A stretch of DNA of 62,354 nucleotides from Saccoglossus kowalevskii (GCF_000003605.2 NW_003120867.1:1-62354), one strand, 5' to 3'; shown: positions 40,610 through 54,186, counted from the first letter of the stretch. Made by a program: numbers and translations. The notes: a model not told the origin generated them from the sequence alone.

Positions 40610-41144
40610 TCCTGTTATGACTTGATGGCATTAGTGACAAAATTGTACAGGAGTTGCTAATGCTGTGGTAACATCCTGTTATGACTTGATGGCATTGGTG
40701 TCACAATTGTACAGGAGTTGCTAATGCTGTGGTAACATCCTGTTATGACATGATGGCATTGCTGAAAAAATTGTACAGGAGTTGCTAATGCTGTGGTAAC
40801 ATCCTGTTATGACTTGATGGCATTGGTAACAAAATTGTACAGGAGTTGCTAATGCTGTGTTAACAACCTGTTATGACATGATGGCATTGGTGACAAAATT
40901 GTACAGGAGTTGCTAATGCTGTGGTAACATACTGTTATGCCTTGATGGCATTGGTGACAAAATTGTACAGGAATTGCTAATGGTGTGGTAACATCCTGAT
41001 ATGACTTGATGGCATTGGCGACAAAATTGTACAGGAGTTGCTAATGCTGTGGTAACATCCTGTTATGACTTGATGGCATTGGTGACAAAATTGTACATGA
41101 GTTGCTAATGCTGTTGTAACATCCTGTTATGACTTGATGGCATT
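40610..41144 (+). repeat. Block D2, partner of 32841-33375
   Basis: It carries the full series of private variants of block D1. Block C2 ends about 100 bases before it, so two blocks with distant partners in different places (14.7 kb and 32.8 kb) lie nearly side by side here. Confidence 0.9.
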
Positions 41145-43248
41145 GGTGACAAAATTGTACAGGAGTTGCTAATGCTGTGGTAACATCCTGTTATGACTTG
41201 ATGGCATTGATGACAAAATTGTACAGGTGTTGCTAATGTTGTTGTAACATCCTGTTATGACTTGATGGCATTGTTGACAAAATTGTACAGGAGTTGCTAA
41301 TGCTGTGGTAACATCCTGTTATGACTTGATGGCATTGGTGACAAAATTTTACAGGAGTTGCTAATGCTGTGGTAACATCCTGTTATGACTTGATGGCATT
41401 GGTGACAAAATTGTACAGGAGTTGCTAATGCTGTGGTAACATCCTGTTATGACTTGATGGCATTGGTGAAATAATTGTACATGAGTTGCTAATGCTGTTG
41501 TAACATCCTGTTATGACTTTGTGGCATTGGTGACAAAATTGTACAGGAGTTGCTAATGCTGTGGTACATTCCGTTTTGACTTGATGGCATTGGTGACAAA
41601 ATTGTACAGGAGTTGCTAATGCTGTGGTAACATCCTGTTATGACTTGATGGCATTGGTGACAAAATTGTACAGGAGTTGCTTATGCTGTGGTAACATCCT
41701 GTTATGACTTGATGGCATTGGTGACAAAATTTTACAGGAGTTGCTAATGCTGTGGTAACATCCCGTTATGACTTGATGGCATTGCTGACAAAATTGTACA
41801 GGAGTTGCTAATGCTGTGGTAACATCCTGTTATGACTTGATGGCATTGGTGACAAAATTGTACAGGAGTTGCTAATGCTGTGGTAACATCCTGTTATGAC
41901 ATGATGGCATTGGTGATAAAATTGTACAGGTGTTGCTAATGTTGTTGTCACATCCTGTTATGACTTGATGGCATTGCTGACAAAATTGTACAGGAGTTGC
42001 TAATGCTGTGGTAACATCCTGTTATGACTTGATGGCATTGGTGACAAAATTTTACAGGAGTTGCTAATGCTGTGGTAACATCCTGTTATGACTTGATGGC
42101 ATTGGTGACAAAATTGTACAGGAGTTGCTAATGCTGTGGTGACATCCTGTTATGACTTGATGGCATTGGTGAAATAATTGTACATGAGTTGCTAATGCTG
42201 TTGTAACATCCTGTTATGACTTTGTGGCATTGGTGACAAAATTGTACAGGAGTTGCTAATGCTGTGGTACATTCCGTTTTGACTTGATGGCATTGCTGAC
42301 AAAATTGTACAGGAGTTGCTAATGCTGTGGTAACATCCTGTTATGACTTGATGGCATTGGTGACAAAATTGTACAGGAGTTGCTTATGCTGTGGTAACAT
42401 CCTGTTATGGCTTGATGGCATTGGTGACAAAATTGTACAGGAGTTGCTAATGCTGTGGTAACATCCTGTTATGAATTGATAGCATTGGTGACAAATGGTA
42501 CAGGAGTTGATAATGCTGTGGTAACATCCTGTTATGACTTGATGGCATTGGTGACAAAATTGTTCATGAGTTGCTAATGCTGTGGTAACATCCTGTTATG
42601 ACTTGATGGCATTGGTGACAAAATTGTACAGGATTTGCTAATGCTGTGGTAACATCCTGTTATGTTTTGATAGCATTGGTGACAAATGGTACAGGAGTTG
42701 ATAATGCTGTGGTAACATCCTGTTATGACTTGATGGCGGCTTTGGTGACAAAATTGTACATGAGTTGCTAATGCTGTGGTAACATCCTGTTATGACTTGA
42801 TGGCATTGGTGACAAATGGTACAGGAGTTGCTAATGCTGTGGTAACATCCCGTTATGACTTGATGGCATTGCTGACAAAATTGTACAGGATTTGCTAATG
42901 CTATGGTAACATCCTGTTATGACTTGATGGCATTGGTGACAAATGGTACATGAAATGCTAATGCTGTGGTAACATCCCGTTATGACTTGATGGCATTGGT
43001 GACAAAACTGTACAAGAGTTGCTAATGCTGTTGTAACATCCTGCTATGACTTGATGGCATTGCTGACAAAATTGTACAGGAGTTGCCAATGCGGTGGTAA
43101 CATCCTGTTATGACTTGATGGCATTGGTGACAAAATTGTACAGGAATTGCTAATGGTGTGGTAACATCCTGATATGACTTGATGGAATTGGTGACAAAAT
43201 TGTACATGAGTTGCTAATGCTGTGGTAACATCCTGTTATGACTTGATG

Positions 43249-43720
43249 GCATTGGTGATTAATTGTGCATGAGTTGTTAATGCTGTTTGAACATCCTGTT
43301 ATGACTTTGTGGCATTGGTGACAAAATTGTACAGGAGTTGGTAATGCTGTGGTACATTCCGTTTTGACTTGATGGCATTGGTGACAAAATTGTACAGGAG
43401 TTGCTAATGTCGTGGTAACATCCTGTTATGACTTGATGGCATTGGTGACAATATTGTACAGGAGTTGCTTATGGCGTGGTAACATCATTCTATGGCTTGA
43501 TGGCATTGGTGACAAAATTGTTCAGGAGTTGATAATGTTGTGGTAACATCCTTTTATGAATTGAAAGCATTGGTGACAAATTGTACATGAGTTGCTAATG
43601 CTGTGGTAACATCCTGTTATGACTTGATAGCATTGGTGACAAATGGTACATGAGTTGCTAATGCTGTGGTAACTTCTTGTTAGGACTGGAGGCCATGGGG
43701 GACAAATGGCACAGGAGATG
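43249..43720 (+). repeat. Diverged patch
   Basis: Several units depart from the consensus: GGTGATTAATTGTGC, CTGTTTGAACATCC, AATGTCGTGG, TTATGGCGTGG, ACATCATTCTATGGC, CTTTTATGAATTGAAAGC and ACTTCTTGTTAGGACTGGAGGC followed by CATGGGGGAC. The last of these resembles the GGAGGGCATGGGGG seen in the island at 19661-19925, a possible shared older variant. Ordinary units resume at about 43720. Confidence 0.7.
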
Positions 43721-45061
43721 CTAATGCTGTGGTAACATCCTGTTATGACTTGATGGCATTGCTGACAAAATTGTACAGGAGTTGCTAATGCTGTGGTAAC
43801 ATCCTGTTATGACTTGATAGCATTGGTGACAAAATTGTACAGGAGTTGCTAATGCTGTGGTAACATCCTGTTATGACTTGATGGCATTGGTGACAAAATT
43901 GTACAGGAGTTGCTAATGCTGTGGTAACATCCTGTTATGAATTGATAGCATTGGTGACAAATGGTACAGGAGTTGATAATGCTGTGGTAACATCCTGTTA
44001 TGACTTGATGGCATTGGTGACAAAATTGTTCATGAGTTGCTAATGCTGTGGTAACATCCTGTTATGACTTGATGGCATTGGTGACAAATGGTATAGGAGT
44101 TGCTAATGCTGTGGTAACATCCCGTTATGACTTGATGGCATTGCTGACAAAATTGTACAGGAGTTGCTAATGCTGTGGTAACATCCTGTTATGACTTGAT
44201 GGCATTGGTGACACATGGTACAGGAGTTGCTAATGCTGTGGTAACATCCCGTTATGACTTGATGGCATTGCTGACAAAATTGTACAGGAGTTTCTAATGC
44301 TGTGGTATCATCCTGTTATGACTTGATGGCATTGCTGACAAATTGTACAGGAGTTGCTAAGGCAGTGGTAACATCCTGTTATGACTTGATGGCATTGGTG
44401 ACAAAATTGTACAGAATTTGCTAATGCTGTGGCAAAATCCTGTTATGACTTGATGGCATTGGTGAAATAATTGTACATGATTTGCTAATGCTGTTGTAAC
44501 TTCCGGTTATGACTTTGTGGCATTGGTGACAAATGGTACATGACTTGCTAATGCTCTGGTAACATCCCGTTATGACTTGATGGCATTGCTGACAAATTGT
44601 ACAGGAGTAACTAATGCTGAGGTAACCTCCTGTTATGACTTGATGGCATTGCTGACAAAATTGTACATGAATTGCTAATGCTGTGGCACATCCTGTTATG
44701 ACTTGATGACATTAGTGACAAAATTTTACAGGAGTTGCTAATGCTGTGGTAACATCCTGTTATGAATTGATAGCATTGGTGACAAATGGTACAGGAGTTG
44801 ATAATGCTGTGGTAACATCCTGTTATGACTTGATGGCATTGGTGACAAAATTGTACATGAGTTGCTAATGCTGTGGTAACATCCTGTTATGACTTGATGG
44901 CATTGGTGACAAATGGTACAGGAGTTGCTAATGCTGTGGTAACATCCCGTTATGACTTGATGGCATTGGTGACAAAATTGTACAGGAGTTGCTAATGCTG
45001 TGGTAAAATCCTGTTATGACTTGATGGCATTAGTGACAAAATTGTACAGGAGTTGCTAATG

Positions 45062-45312
45062 CTGTGGTAACATCCTGTTATGAGTTGATAGCATTGGTGA
45101 CAAATGGTACAGGAGTTGCTAATGGTGTGGTAACATCCTGTTATGACTTGATAGCATTGGTGACAAATGGTACAGGAGTTGCTAATGGTGTGGTAACATC
45201 CTGTTATGACTTGATAGCATTGGTGACAAATGGTACAGGAGTTGCTAATGCTGTGGTAACATCCTGTTATGACTTGATGGCATTGCTGACAAAATTGTAC
45301 AGGAGTTGCTAA
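45062..45312 (+). repeat. Block of 63-bp units with an extra AATGGTGTGG unit (copy 3 of 3)
   Basis: It has the same order as 24606-24790, but the AATGGTGTGG plus GATAGC unit appears twice in tandem (63 bp longer). This is a direct picture of one-unit gain by slippage or unequal exchange. Confidence 0.85.
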
Positions 45313-46209
45313 TGCTGTGGTAACATCCTGTTATGACTTGATGGCATTGGTGACAAAATTTTATAGGAGTTGCTAATGCTGTGGTAACATCCTGTTATGA
45401 ATTGATAGCATTGGTGACAAATGGTACAGGAGTTGATAATGCTGTGGTAACATCCTGTTATGACTTGATGGCATTGGTGACACAATTGCACAGGAGATGC
45501 TAATACTGTGGTAACATCCTGTTATGACTTGATGGCATTAGTGACAAAATTGTACATGAGTTGCTATTGCTGTGGTAACATCCTGTTATGAATTGATAGC
45601 ATTGGTGGCAAATGGTACAGGAGTTGCTAATGCTGTGGTAACATTCTGTTATGACTTGATGGCATTGGTGACAAAATTGTACATGAGTTGCTAATGCTGT
45701 GGTAACATCCTGTTATGACTTGATGGCATTGGTGACAAATGGTACAGGAGTTGGTAATGCTGTGGTAACATCCCGTTATGACTTGATGGCATTGCTGACA
45801 AAATTGTACAGGAGTTGCTAATGCTGTGGTACATCCTGTTATGACTTGATGGCATTGGTGACAAATGGTACATGAGTTGCTAATGCTGTGGTAACATCCT
45901 GTTATGACTTGATGGCATTGGTGACAAAATTGTACAGGAGTTGCTAATGCTGTGGTAACATCCTGCTATGACTTGATGGCATTGGTGACAAAATTGTACA
46001 TGAGTTGCTAATGCTGTGGTAACAACCTGTTATGACTTGATGGCATTGGTGACAAATGGTACAGGAGTTGCTAATGCTGTGGTAACATCCCGTTATGACT
46101 TGATGGCATTGGTGACAAATGGTACATGAGTTGCTAATGCTGTGGTAACATCCCGTTATGACTTGATGGCATTGGTGACAAATGGTACAGGAGTTGCTAA
46201 TGCTGTGGT

Positions 46210-48350
46210 AACATCCTGTTATGACATGATGGCATTGGTGACAAAATTGTACAGGAGTTGCTAATGCTGTGTTAACAACCTGTTATGACATGATGGCATT
46301 GGTGACAAAATTGTACAGGAGTTGCTAATGCTGTGGTAACATCCTGTTATAACTAGATGGCATTGGTGGCAAAATTGTACAGGAGTTACTAATGCTGTGG
46401 TAACATCCTGTTATGACATGATGGCATTGGTGACAAAATTGTACATGAGTTGCTAATGCTGTGGTAACATCCTGTTATGACTTGATGGCATTGGTGACGA
46501 AATTGTACATGAGTTGCTAATGCTGTGTTAACATCCTGTTATGACTTGATGGCATTGGTGACACAATTGTACAGGAGTTGCTAATGCTGTGGTAACATCC
46601 TGTTATGACTTGATGGCATTGGTGACAAAATTGTACAGGAGTTGCTAATGCTGTGGTAACATCCTGTTATGACTTGATGGCATTGGTGACAAAATTGTAC
46701 TGGAGTTGCTAATGCTGTGGTAACATCCTGTTATGACATGATGGCATTGGTGACAAAATTGTACAGGAGTTGCTAATGCTGTGGTAACATCCTGTTATGA
46801 CATGATGGCATTGCTGACAAAATTGTACAGGAGTTGCTAATGCTGTGGTAACATCCTGTTATGACATGATGGCATTGGTGACAAAATTGTACAGGAGTTG
46901 CTAATGCTGTGGTAACATCCTGTTATGACATGATGGCATTGGTGAAAAAATTGGACAGGAGTTGCTAATGCTGTGGTAACATCCTGTTATGACATGATGG
47001 CATTGGTGACAAAATTGGACAGGAGTTGCTAATGCTGTGGTAACATCCTGTTATGACTTGATGGCATTGGTGACAAAATTGTACAGGAGTTGCTAATGCT
47101 GTGGTAACATCCTGTTATGACATGATGGCATTGGTGACAACATTGTACAGGAGTTGCTAATGCTGTGGTAACATCCTGTTATGACTTGATGGCATTGGTG
47201 ACGAAATTGTACAGGAGTTGCTAATGCTGTGGTAACATCCTGTTATGACATGATGGCATTGGTGACAAAATTGTACAGGAGTTGCAAATGCTGTGGTAAC
47301 ATCCTGCTATGACTTGATGGCATTGGTGACAAAATTGTACAGGAGTTGCTAATGCTGTGGTAACATCCTGTTATGACATGATGGCATTGGTGAAAAAATT
47401 GGACAGGAGTTGCTAATGCTGTGGTAACATCCTGTTATGACATGATGGCATTGGTGACAAAATTGCACAGGAGTTGCTAATGCTGTGGTAACATCCCGTT
47501 ATGACATGATGGCATTGGTGACAAAATTGTACAGGAGTTGCTAATGCTGTGGTAACATCCTGTTATGACTTGATGGCATTAGTGACAAAATTGTACTGGA
47601 GTTGCTAATGCTGTGGTAACATCCTGTTATGACATGATGGCATTGGTGACAAAATTGTACAGGAGTTGCTAATGCTGTGGTAACATCCTGTTATGACATG
47701 ATGGCATTGCTGACAAAATTGTACAGGAGTTGCTAATGCTGTGGTAACATACTGTTATGACATGATGGCTTTGGTGACAAAATTGTACAGGAGTTGCTAA
47801 TGCTGTGGTAACATCCTGCTATGACTTGATGGCATTGCTGACAAAATTGTACAGGAGTTGCTAATGCTGTGGTAACATCCTGTTATGACTTGATGGCATT
47901 AGTGACAAAATTGTACAGGAGTTGCTAATGCTGTGGTAACATCCTGTTATGACATGATGGCATTGGTGACAAAATTGTACAGGAGTTGCTAATGCTGTGG
48001 TAACATCCTGTTATGACTTGATATCATTGGTGACAAAATTGTACAGGAATTGCTAATGGTGTGGTAACATCCTGATATGACTTGATGGCATTGGTGACAA
48101 AATTGTACAGGAGTTGCTAATGCTGTGGTAACATCCTCGTATGACTTGATGGCATTGGTGACAAAATTGTACATGAGTTGCTAATGCTGTTGTAACATCC
48201 TGTTATGACTTGATGGCATTGGTGACAAAATTATACAGGAGCTGCTAATGCTGTGGTAACATCCTGTTATGACTTGATGGCATTGGTGACAAAATTGTAC
48301 AGGAGTTGCTAATGCTGTGGTAACATCCTGTTATGACTTGATAGCATTGG
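46210..48350 (+). repeat. Almost pure 64-bp tract enriched in the GACATGATGG variant
   Basis: I see no ACAAATGGTAC (63-bp) unit in these 2.1 kb, although such units are frequent on both sides. GACATGATGG recurs at 46735, 46799, 46863, 46927, 46991, 47119, 47247, 47375, 47439, 47503, 47631, 47695, 47759 and 47951, always at exact multiples of 64 bp. A second private change, AATTGGACAGG, occurs in three units near 46950, 47015 and 47400. Together these show local homogenisation of one subfamily. Confidence 0.85.
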
Positions 48351-48439
48351 TGACAAATGGTACATGAGTTGCTAATGCTGTGGTAACATCCTGTTATGAC
48401 TTTGTGGCATTGGTGACAAAATTGTACAGGAGTTGCTAA

Positions 48440-49640
48440 TGCTGTGGTAACATCCTGTTATGACTTGATGGCATTGGTAACAAAATTGTACAGGAGTTGC
48501 AAATGCTGTGTTAACAACCTGTTATGACATGATGGCATTGGTGACAAAATTGTACAGGAGTTGCTAATGCTGTGGTAACATCCTGTTATGGCTTGATGGC
48601 ATTGGTAACAAAATTGTACAGGAGTTGCTAATGCTGTGTTAACAACCTGTTATGACATGATGGCATTGGTGACAAAATTGTACAGGAGTTGCTAATGCTG
48701 TGGTAACATCCTGTTATGACTTGATGGCATTGGTGACAAAATTGTACAGGAATTGCTAATGGTGTGGTAACATCCTGATATGACTTGATGGAATTGGTGA
48801 CAAAATTGTACATGAGTTGCTAATGCTGTGGTAACATCCTGTTATGACTTGATGGCATTGGTGACAAAATTGTACATGAGTTGCTAATGCTGTTGTAACA
48901 TCCTGTTATGACTTGGTGGCATTGGTGACAAAATTGTACAGGAGTTGCTAATGCTGTGGTAACATACTGTTATGACATGATGGCTTTGGTGACAAAATTG
49001 TACAGGAGTTGCTAATGCTGTGGTAACATCCTGCTATGACTTGATGGCATTGCTGACAAAATTGTACAGGAGTTGCTAATGCTGTGGTAACATCCTGTTA
49101 TGACTTGATGGCATTAGTGACAAAATTGTACAGGAGTTGCTAATGCTGTGGTAACATCCTGTTATGACATGATGGCATTGCTGACAAAATTGTACAGGAG
49201 TTGCTAATGCTGTGGTAACATCCTGTTATGACTTGATGGCATTGGTAACAAAATTGTACAGGAGTTGCTAATGCTGTGTTAACAACCTGTTATGACATGA
49301 TGGCATTGGTGACAAAATTGTACAGGAGTTGCTAATGCTGTGGTAACATCCTGTTATGGCTTGATGGCATTGGTAACAAAATTGTACAGGAGTTGCTTAT
49401 GCTGTGTTAACAACCTGTTATGACATGATGGCATTGGTGACAAAATTGTACAGGAGTTGCTAATGCTGTGGTAACATCCTGTTATGACTTGATGGCATTG
49501 GTGACAAAATTGTACAGGAATTGCTAATGGTGTGGTAACATCCTGATATGACTTGATGGCATTGGTAACAAAATTGTACAGGAGTTGCTAATGCTGTGTT
49601 AACAACCTGTTATGACATGATGGCATTGGTGACAAAATTG
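48440..49640 (+). repeat. GTTAACAACC dimer family, cluster 4
   Basis: GTTAACAACC lies at 48510, 48638, 49278, 49405 and 49598. The spacings are 128, 640, 127 and 193 bp; the last is three units and breaks the even register. CCTGATATG units lie near 48775 and 49545. The series resembles 8640-9600, including the TTATGGCTTGATGG unit after GTTAACAACC. Confidence 0.85.
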
Positions 49641-51071
49641 TACAGGAGTTGCTAATGCTGTGGTAACATCCTGTTATGACTTGATAGCATTGGTGACAAC
49701 ATTGTACGTGAGTTGCTAATGCTGTGGTAACATCCTGCTAAGACTTGATGGCATTGGTGACAAAATTGTACAGGAGTTGCTAATGCTGTGGTAACATCCT
49801 GTTATGACTTGATGGCATTGGTGACAAAATTGTACAGGAGTTGCTTATGCTGTGGTAACATCCTGTTATGGCTTGATGGCATTGGTGACAAAATTGTACA
49901 GGAGTTGCTAATGCTGTGGTAACATCCTGTTATGAATTGATAGCATTGGTGACAAATGGTACAGGAGTTGATAATGCTGTGGTATCATCCTGTTATGACT
50001 TGATGGCATTGGTGACAAAATTGTACATGAGTTGCTAATGCTGTGGTAACATCCTGTTATGACTTGATGGCATTGGTGACAAATGGTACAGGAGTTGCTA
50101 ATGCTGTGGTAACATCCTGTTATGACTTGATGGCATTGGTGAAAAAATTGTACATGTGTTGCTAATGCTGTGGTAACATCCTGTTATGACTTGATGGCAT
50201 TGCTGACAAAATTGTACAGGAGTAGCTAATGCTGTGGTAACATCCTGTTATGACTTGATGGCATTAGTGACACAATTGTACAGGAGTTGCTAATGCTGTG
50301 GTAACATCCTGTTATGAATTGATAGCATTGGTGACAAATGATACAGGAGTTGATAATGCTGTGGTAACATCCTGTTATGACTAGATGGCATTGGTGAAAA
50401 AATTGTACATGTGTTGCTAATGCTGTGGTAACATCCTGTTATGACTTGATGGCATTGGTGACAAAATTGTACAGGAGTTGCTTATGCTGTGGTAACATCC
50501 TGTTATGACTTGATGGCATTGGTGACAACATTGTACAGGAGTTGCTGATGCTGTGGTAACATACTGTTATGACTTGATGGCATTGGTGACAAAATTGTAC
50601 AGGAATTGCTAATGGTGTGGTAACATCCTGATATGACTTGATGTCATTGGTGACAAAATTGTACAGGAGTTGCTAATGCTGTGGTAACATCCTGTTATGA
50701 CTTGATGGCATTGGTGACAAAATTGTACATGAGTTGCTAATGCTGTTGTAACATCCTGTTATGACTTGATGGCATTGGTGACAAAATTGTACAGGAGTTG
50801 CTAATGCTGTGGTAACATACTGTTATGACATGATGGCTTTGGTGACAAAATTGTACAGGTGTTGCTAATGCTGTGGTAACATCCTGTTATGACTTGATGG
50901 CATTGCTGACAAAATTGTACAGGAGTTGCTAATGCTGTGGTAACATCCTGTTATGACTTGATGGCATTGGTGAAAAAATTTTACAGGAGCTGCTAATGCT
51001 GTGGTAACATCCTGTTATGACTTGATGGCATTGGTGACAACATTGTACAGGAGTTGCTAATGCTGTGGTAA

Positions 51072-51190
51072 CATCCTGCTTTTACTTGATGGCATTGGTG
51101 ACAACATTGTGCAGGAGTTTATAATGCTATTGTAACATCCTGCTATGACTTGATGGCATTGCTGATAAAATTGTACAGAAGTTGCCAATG
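51072..51190 (+). repeat. CTGCTTTTAC block (copy 4 of 5)
   Basis: It is the CTGCTTTGAC chain with two extra changes, CTGCTTTTAC and GGAGTTTATAATG. Both are shared only with the copy at the end of the window (62279), so those two are each other's closest relatives. Confidence 0.8.
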
Positions 51191-53645
51191 CTGTGGTAAC
51201 ATCCTGTTATGACTTGATGGCATTGGTGACAAAATTGTACAGGAGTTGCTAATGCTGTGGTAACATCATGTTATGACTTGATGGCATTGGTGACAAATGG
51301 TACAGGAGTTGCTAATGCTGTGGTAACATCCCGTTATGACTTGATGGCATTGCTGACAAAATTGTACAGGAGTTGCTAATGCTGTGGTAACATCCTGTTA
51401 TGACTTGATGGCATTGGTGACAAAATTGTACAGGAGTTGATAATGCTGTGGAAACATCCTGTTATGACTTGATGGCTTTGGTGACAAAATTGTACAGGAG
51501 TTGCTAATGCTGTGGTAACATCCCGTTATGACTTGATGGCATTGGTGACAAAATTGTACAGGAGTTGCTAATGCTGTGGTAACATCCTGTTATGACTTGA
51601 TGGCATTGGTGAAATAATTGTGCATGAGTTGCTAATGCTGTTTGAACATCCTGTTATGACTTTGTGGCATTGGTGACAAAATTGTACAGGAGTTGCTAAT
51701 GCTGTGGTAACATTCCGTTTTGACATGATGGCATTGCTGACAAAATTGTACAGGAGTTGCTAATGCTGTGGTAACATCCTGTTATGACTTGATGGCATTG
51801 GTAACAAAATTGTACAGGAGTTGCTAATGCTGTGGTAACATCCCGTTATGACATGATGGCATTGCTGACAAAATTGTACAGGAGTTGCTAATGCTGTGGT
51901 AACATCCTGTTATGACTTGATGGCATTGGTGACAAAATTGTACAGGAGTTGCTAATGCTGTGGTAACATCCTGTTATGACTTGATGGCATTGGTAACAAT
52001 ATTGTACAGGAGTTGATAATGCTGTGGTAACATCCTGTTATGACTTGATGGCATTGGTGACAAAATTGTACATGAGTTGCTAATGCTGTGGTAACATCCT
52101 GTTATGACTTGATGGCATTGGTGACAAAATTGTACAGGAGTTGCTAATGCTGTGGTAACATCCCGTTATGACTTGATGGCATTGCTGACAAAATTGTACA
52201 GGAGTTGCTAATGCTGTGGTAACATCCTGTTATGACTTGATGGCATTGGTGACGAAAATTGTACAGGAGTTGCTAATGCTGTGGTACATTCCGTTTTGAC
52301 TTGATGGCATTGGGTGACAAATGGTACATGAGTTGCTAATGCTCTGGTAACATCCCGTTATGACTTGATGGCATTGCTGACAAAATTGTACAGGAGTAGC
52401 TAATGCTGTGGTAACATCCTGTTATGACTTGATGGCATTGCTGACAAAATTGTACATGAGTTGCTAATGCTGTGGTAACATCCTGTTATGACTTGATGGC
52501 ATTGGTGACAAAATTGTACAGGAGTTGCTAATGCTGTGGTAACATCCTGTTATGAATTGATAGCATTGGTGACAAATTGTACAGGAGTTGCTAATGCTGT
52601 GGTAACATCCTGTTATGACTTGATGGCATTGGTGACAAAATTTTACAGGAGTTGCTAATGCTGTGGTAACATCCTGTTATGACTTGATGGCATTGGTGAC
52701 AAAATTGTACAGGAGTTGCTAATGCTGTGGTAACATCCTGTTATGACTTGATGGCATTGGTGACAAATGGTACATGAGTTGCTAATGCTGTGGTAACATC
52801 CCGTTATGACTTGATGGCATTGGTGACAAAATTGTACAGGAGTTGCTAATGCTGTGGTAACATCCTGTTATGACTTGATGGCATTGGTGACAAATGGTAC
52901 ATGAGTTGCTAATGCTGTGGTAACATCCTGTTATGACTAGATGGCATTGGTGAAAAAATTGTACATGTGTTGCTAATGCTGTGGTAACATCCTGTTATGA
53001 CTTGATGGCATTGGTGACAAATGGTACATGAGTTGCTAATGCTGTGGTAACATCCTGTTATGACTTGATGGCATTGGTGACAAAATTGTACAGGAGTTGC
53101 TAATGCTGTGGTAACATCCTGCCATGACTTGATGGCATTGGTGACAAAATTGTACAGGAGTTACTAATGCTGTGGTAACATCCTGTTATGACTTGATGGC
53201 ATTGGTGACACAATTGTACAGGAGTTGCTAATGCTGTGGTAACATCCTGTTATGACTTGATGACATTGGTGACAAAATTGTACAGGAGTTGCTAATACTG
53301 TGGTAACATCCTGTTATTTCTTGATGGCATTGGTGACAACATTGTACTGGAGTTGCTAATGCTGTGGTAACATCCTGTTATGACTTGATGGCATTGGTGA
53401 CAAAATTGTACAGGAGTTGCTAATGCTGTGGTACATCCTGTTATGACTTGATGGCATTGGTGACAAAATTGTACAGGAGTTGCTAATGCTGTGATAACAT
53501 CATGTTATGAATTGATAGCATTGGTGACAAATGGTACAGGAGTTGCTAATGCTGTGGTAACATCCTGTTATGACTTGATGGCATTGGTGACAAATGGTAC
53601 AGGAGTTGCTAATGCTGTGGTAACATCCCGTTATGACTTGATGGC

Positions 53646-53952
53646 ATTCTTCACAACATTGTACTAGAGTTTTAATGCTGTGGTACATCCATCCTGTTAT
53701 GACTTGATGGCATTGGTGACAAAATTGTACAGGAGTTGCTAATACTGTGTGTAACATCCTGTTATTTCTTGATGGCATTGGTGACAACATTGTACTGGAG
53801 TTGCTAATGCTGTGGTACCTCCCTGCTGTTATGAGTTGATGTTGTTGATGACACGGTTGTACAGGAGTTGCTGATGCTGTGACAACCTCCTGTTATGACT
53901 TGATGGCTTTGATGACAAAATTGTACATGATTTGCTAATGCTGTGATAACCT
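53646..53952 (+). repeat. Diverged patch
   Basis: Changes include CATTCTTCACAAC, GTACTAGAGTTTTAATG, GTACATCCATCCTG, ACTGTGTGTAACATCC, GGTACCTCCCTGCTG, GATGTTGTTGATGACACGG and GTGACAACCTCC. The GTACTAGAG plus GTACATCCATCC pairing also occurs at 30710-30745 and, in a variant form, at 12850-12885. Ordinary units follow. Confidence 0.7.
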
Positions 53953-54186
53953 CATGTTATGACTTGATGGCATTGGTGACAAAATTGTACAGGAGTTGCT
54001 AATGCTGTGGTAACATCCTGTTATGACTTGATAGCATTGGTGACAAATGGTACAGGAGTTGCTAATGTTGCGGTAACATCCTGTTATGACTTGATGGCAT
54101 TGGTGACACAATTGTACAGGAGATGCTAATACTGTGGTAACATCCTGTTATGACTTGATGGCATTAGTGACAAAAATTGTACATGA

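Noticed and set aside
45064-45312. Forward frame of 82 residues with a 21-residue VTSCYDL.ALVTNGTGVAN repeat (also at 2803-3051 and 24608-24793)
   Set aside because: The same mechanism on the other strand. The similar frames at three places reflect a copied satellite block, not a gene family.
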